Shown: positions 63,022 to 64,000 of the stretch, in pieces
Position numbering within the stretch: position 1 is the stretch's first letter
Layout: every line of letters starts with the position of its first letter
Assembly (NCBI GenBank): GCA_023333565.1
Contig: JAJKFH010003493.1
Location: 806,001 to 870,000, forward strand
Origin: Puffinus mauretanicus
Taxonomy: Eukaryota > Chordata > Aves > Procellariiformes > Procellariidae
Length of the DNA stretch: 64,000 nucleotides
Direction: 5' to 3'
Translations under genes and position numbers: made by a program
Notes under the pieces: model-generated
Told to the model about the DNA's origin: nothing
The model's input: only the letters and a program-made list of their open reading frames with translations
The model's database searches: none

Positions 63022-63813
63022 TTTATTTTTCTTTGAAATTGGTTTCACCTACAAATCTCCTTTCAGTATTTGGCACAAAATTTTTTACTCTGTTTTAATT
63101 TCTTGATTGTGTATAAAGGTCATTCCAAATACAAACAATTAATTTGAGGTTCATCCTCCTCCATTCAGGAAATACCCAACATCCTCTGTAGACTGCTTCG
63201 ATGTTATTCTGGGAAAGCCATTCTCTTAGATGTTGAAACCAGAAGGACTTCGTTACCTTAAGCTACGGCGTGTTCCTGTGGTTTGACTACTTGTGTCAAA
63301 AGGTTCCTGGCCAGCCTGTCCTGCGTAACAGGGAAACTTAAAATTAAGCTTCTCCCTGCGGTGCCTGAGAATTTCTGGGCTTTGCCTTTGACTCTTGGTT
63401 TATCTGCTGTGCTTCCCCCCGCACCAGAGAAGGGAGCAGTGGTGTTTGCTGAGAGGGACTTCAGAAGAACTGCCGATGCCCGAGAGGGGAGGGCAGGACG
63501 ACAGAGAGCTTGCTGTAGGCAGCATTTCCAACCCACTTGCTCCTTGCTGTGGCCAAACCGTAACCTTTGAAAAGGAAGTCCCCAGATTTGAAGCCACTTG
63601 GGAGCCAGCTGGCTTGTGAAGCATCTGTTGGTCTGGAGCATACAATCATTGACTCAGGATGGAAAAGTCATTTAAATCCATGCCACTAGTGGCTTACAGT
63701 GCTTTTTCCATTTTCAGAAGTGAAAGCTTTTCATCACAGTGACAGCAAATTACATGCAGAAGTAGCTGTAGTAAAGAGGTTCTGGTGTTTTGTGCACACA
63801 TGTGCATTTGTTA

Positions 63814-63819
63814 AATAAA
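63814..63819 (+). terminator. AZI2: Poly(A) signal, distal candidate 2
   Basis: AATAAA with GTGTTTTGTGCACACATGTG just upstream; the downstream element is less obvious. Confidence 0.4.
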
Positions 63820-63835
63820 ACCGTAAAATTGCATA

Positions 63836-64000
63836 AAGTAAGGACCAAAGTCCTCGAATAAGTATGTTAAATGACACCGGAAAAAAAATTCACTTGAATG
63901 CAAACTTTGAACGTTTTAAAACTTCACCCAACCCACTCATTTGACAATTTTTAATTTAAGAAAGCACTAATTCCGTTTAACAGAAATGGAAAACAGCTTT
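63836..64000. other. Non-coding end of window
   Basis: AT-rich and no feature seen. The mammalian downstream neighbour CMC1 is not visible before the window ends. Confidence 0.5.

Larger units (their letters stand above)
61029..63835 (+). other. AZI2: AZI2 3' UTR (presumed extent)
   Basis: Sequence after the stop has no further conserved frame and holds three good poly(A) signals. It is T-rich with several TTTTTTTT tracts, typical of a long vertebrate 3' UTR. The end is not determined. Confidence 0.6.

Noticed and set aside
63258..63649. Overlapping frames on both strands near the window end
   Set aside because: Locally GC-richer 3' UTR or intergenic sequence; they do not resemble CMC1 or any other family.

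Overview
The window is a vertebrate nuclear genome segment, almost certainly avian. The diagnostic signs are CR1 non-LTR retrotransposons ending in the short ATTCTATG-type tail, several solo LTRs of bird endogenous retroviruses, AT-rich intergenic and intronic DNA, and two sharply bounded CpG islands. There is no bacterial-style gene organisation; nearly all long open frames outside one gene lie in transposons or are chance frames.

One host protein gene is clearly supported: AZI2 (also called NAP1, the TBK1/IKK-epsilon adaptor), on the + strand. Seven coding exons (44422-44646, 47095-47220, 47539-47638, 49386-49534, 52350-52411, 55619-55734, 60643-61028) join in frame into a 387-codon product, close to the roughly 390 residues of the mammalian protein. 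The exon 6 donor is GC rather than GT and is the only nearby donor that keeps the frame. The 3' UTR runs from 61029 and may use poly(A) signals at 61319, 63016 or 63814.

The likely AZI2 promoter is the CpG island at about 32930-33990. It holds a ZNF143/THAP11-type site, a TFEB/USF-type E-box, a GC box and a palindromic kappa-B site. A good minus-strand splice donor at its left edge suggests a bidirectional promoter, in line with the divergent AZI2/ZCWPW2 pair of mammals. A second CpG island (about 27730-28680) also has outward-facing donors on both strands. The gene or genes it serves were not identified, although three phase-compatible exon candidates lie on the minus strand below it.

The left 27 kb is mostly intergenic or intronic and rich in transposon fossils: a solo LTR (2922-3493), an intronless hAT/ZBED transposase relic (about 6828-8440, minus strand), an ancient CR1 (about 11230-13420) split by a younger CR1 (about 12069-12987), an LTR-derived inverted-repeat element with 4-bp target duplications (15994-16804), a 1.13-kb solo LTR with 5-bp duplications (18842-19974), and an ancient minus-strand CR1 fragment (about 21070-21625). 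On the right, an LTR-like block (about 41888-42590) lies in AZI2 intron 1 and a 2.1-kb CR1 with a long reverse-transcriptase frame lies in intron 6. I found no tRNA, rRNA or CRISPR array, and no novel gene system that the sequence alone could prove.
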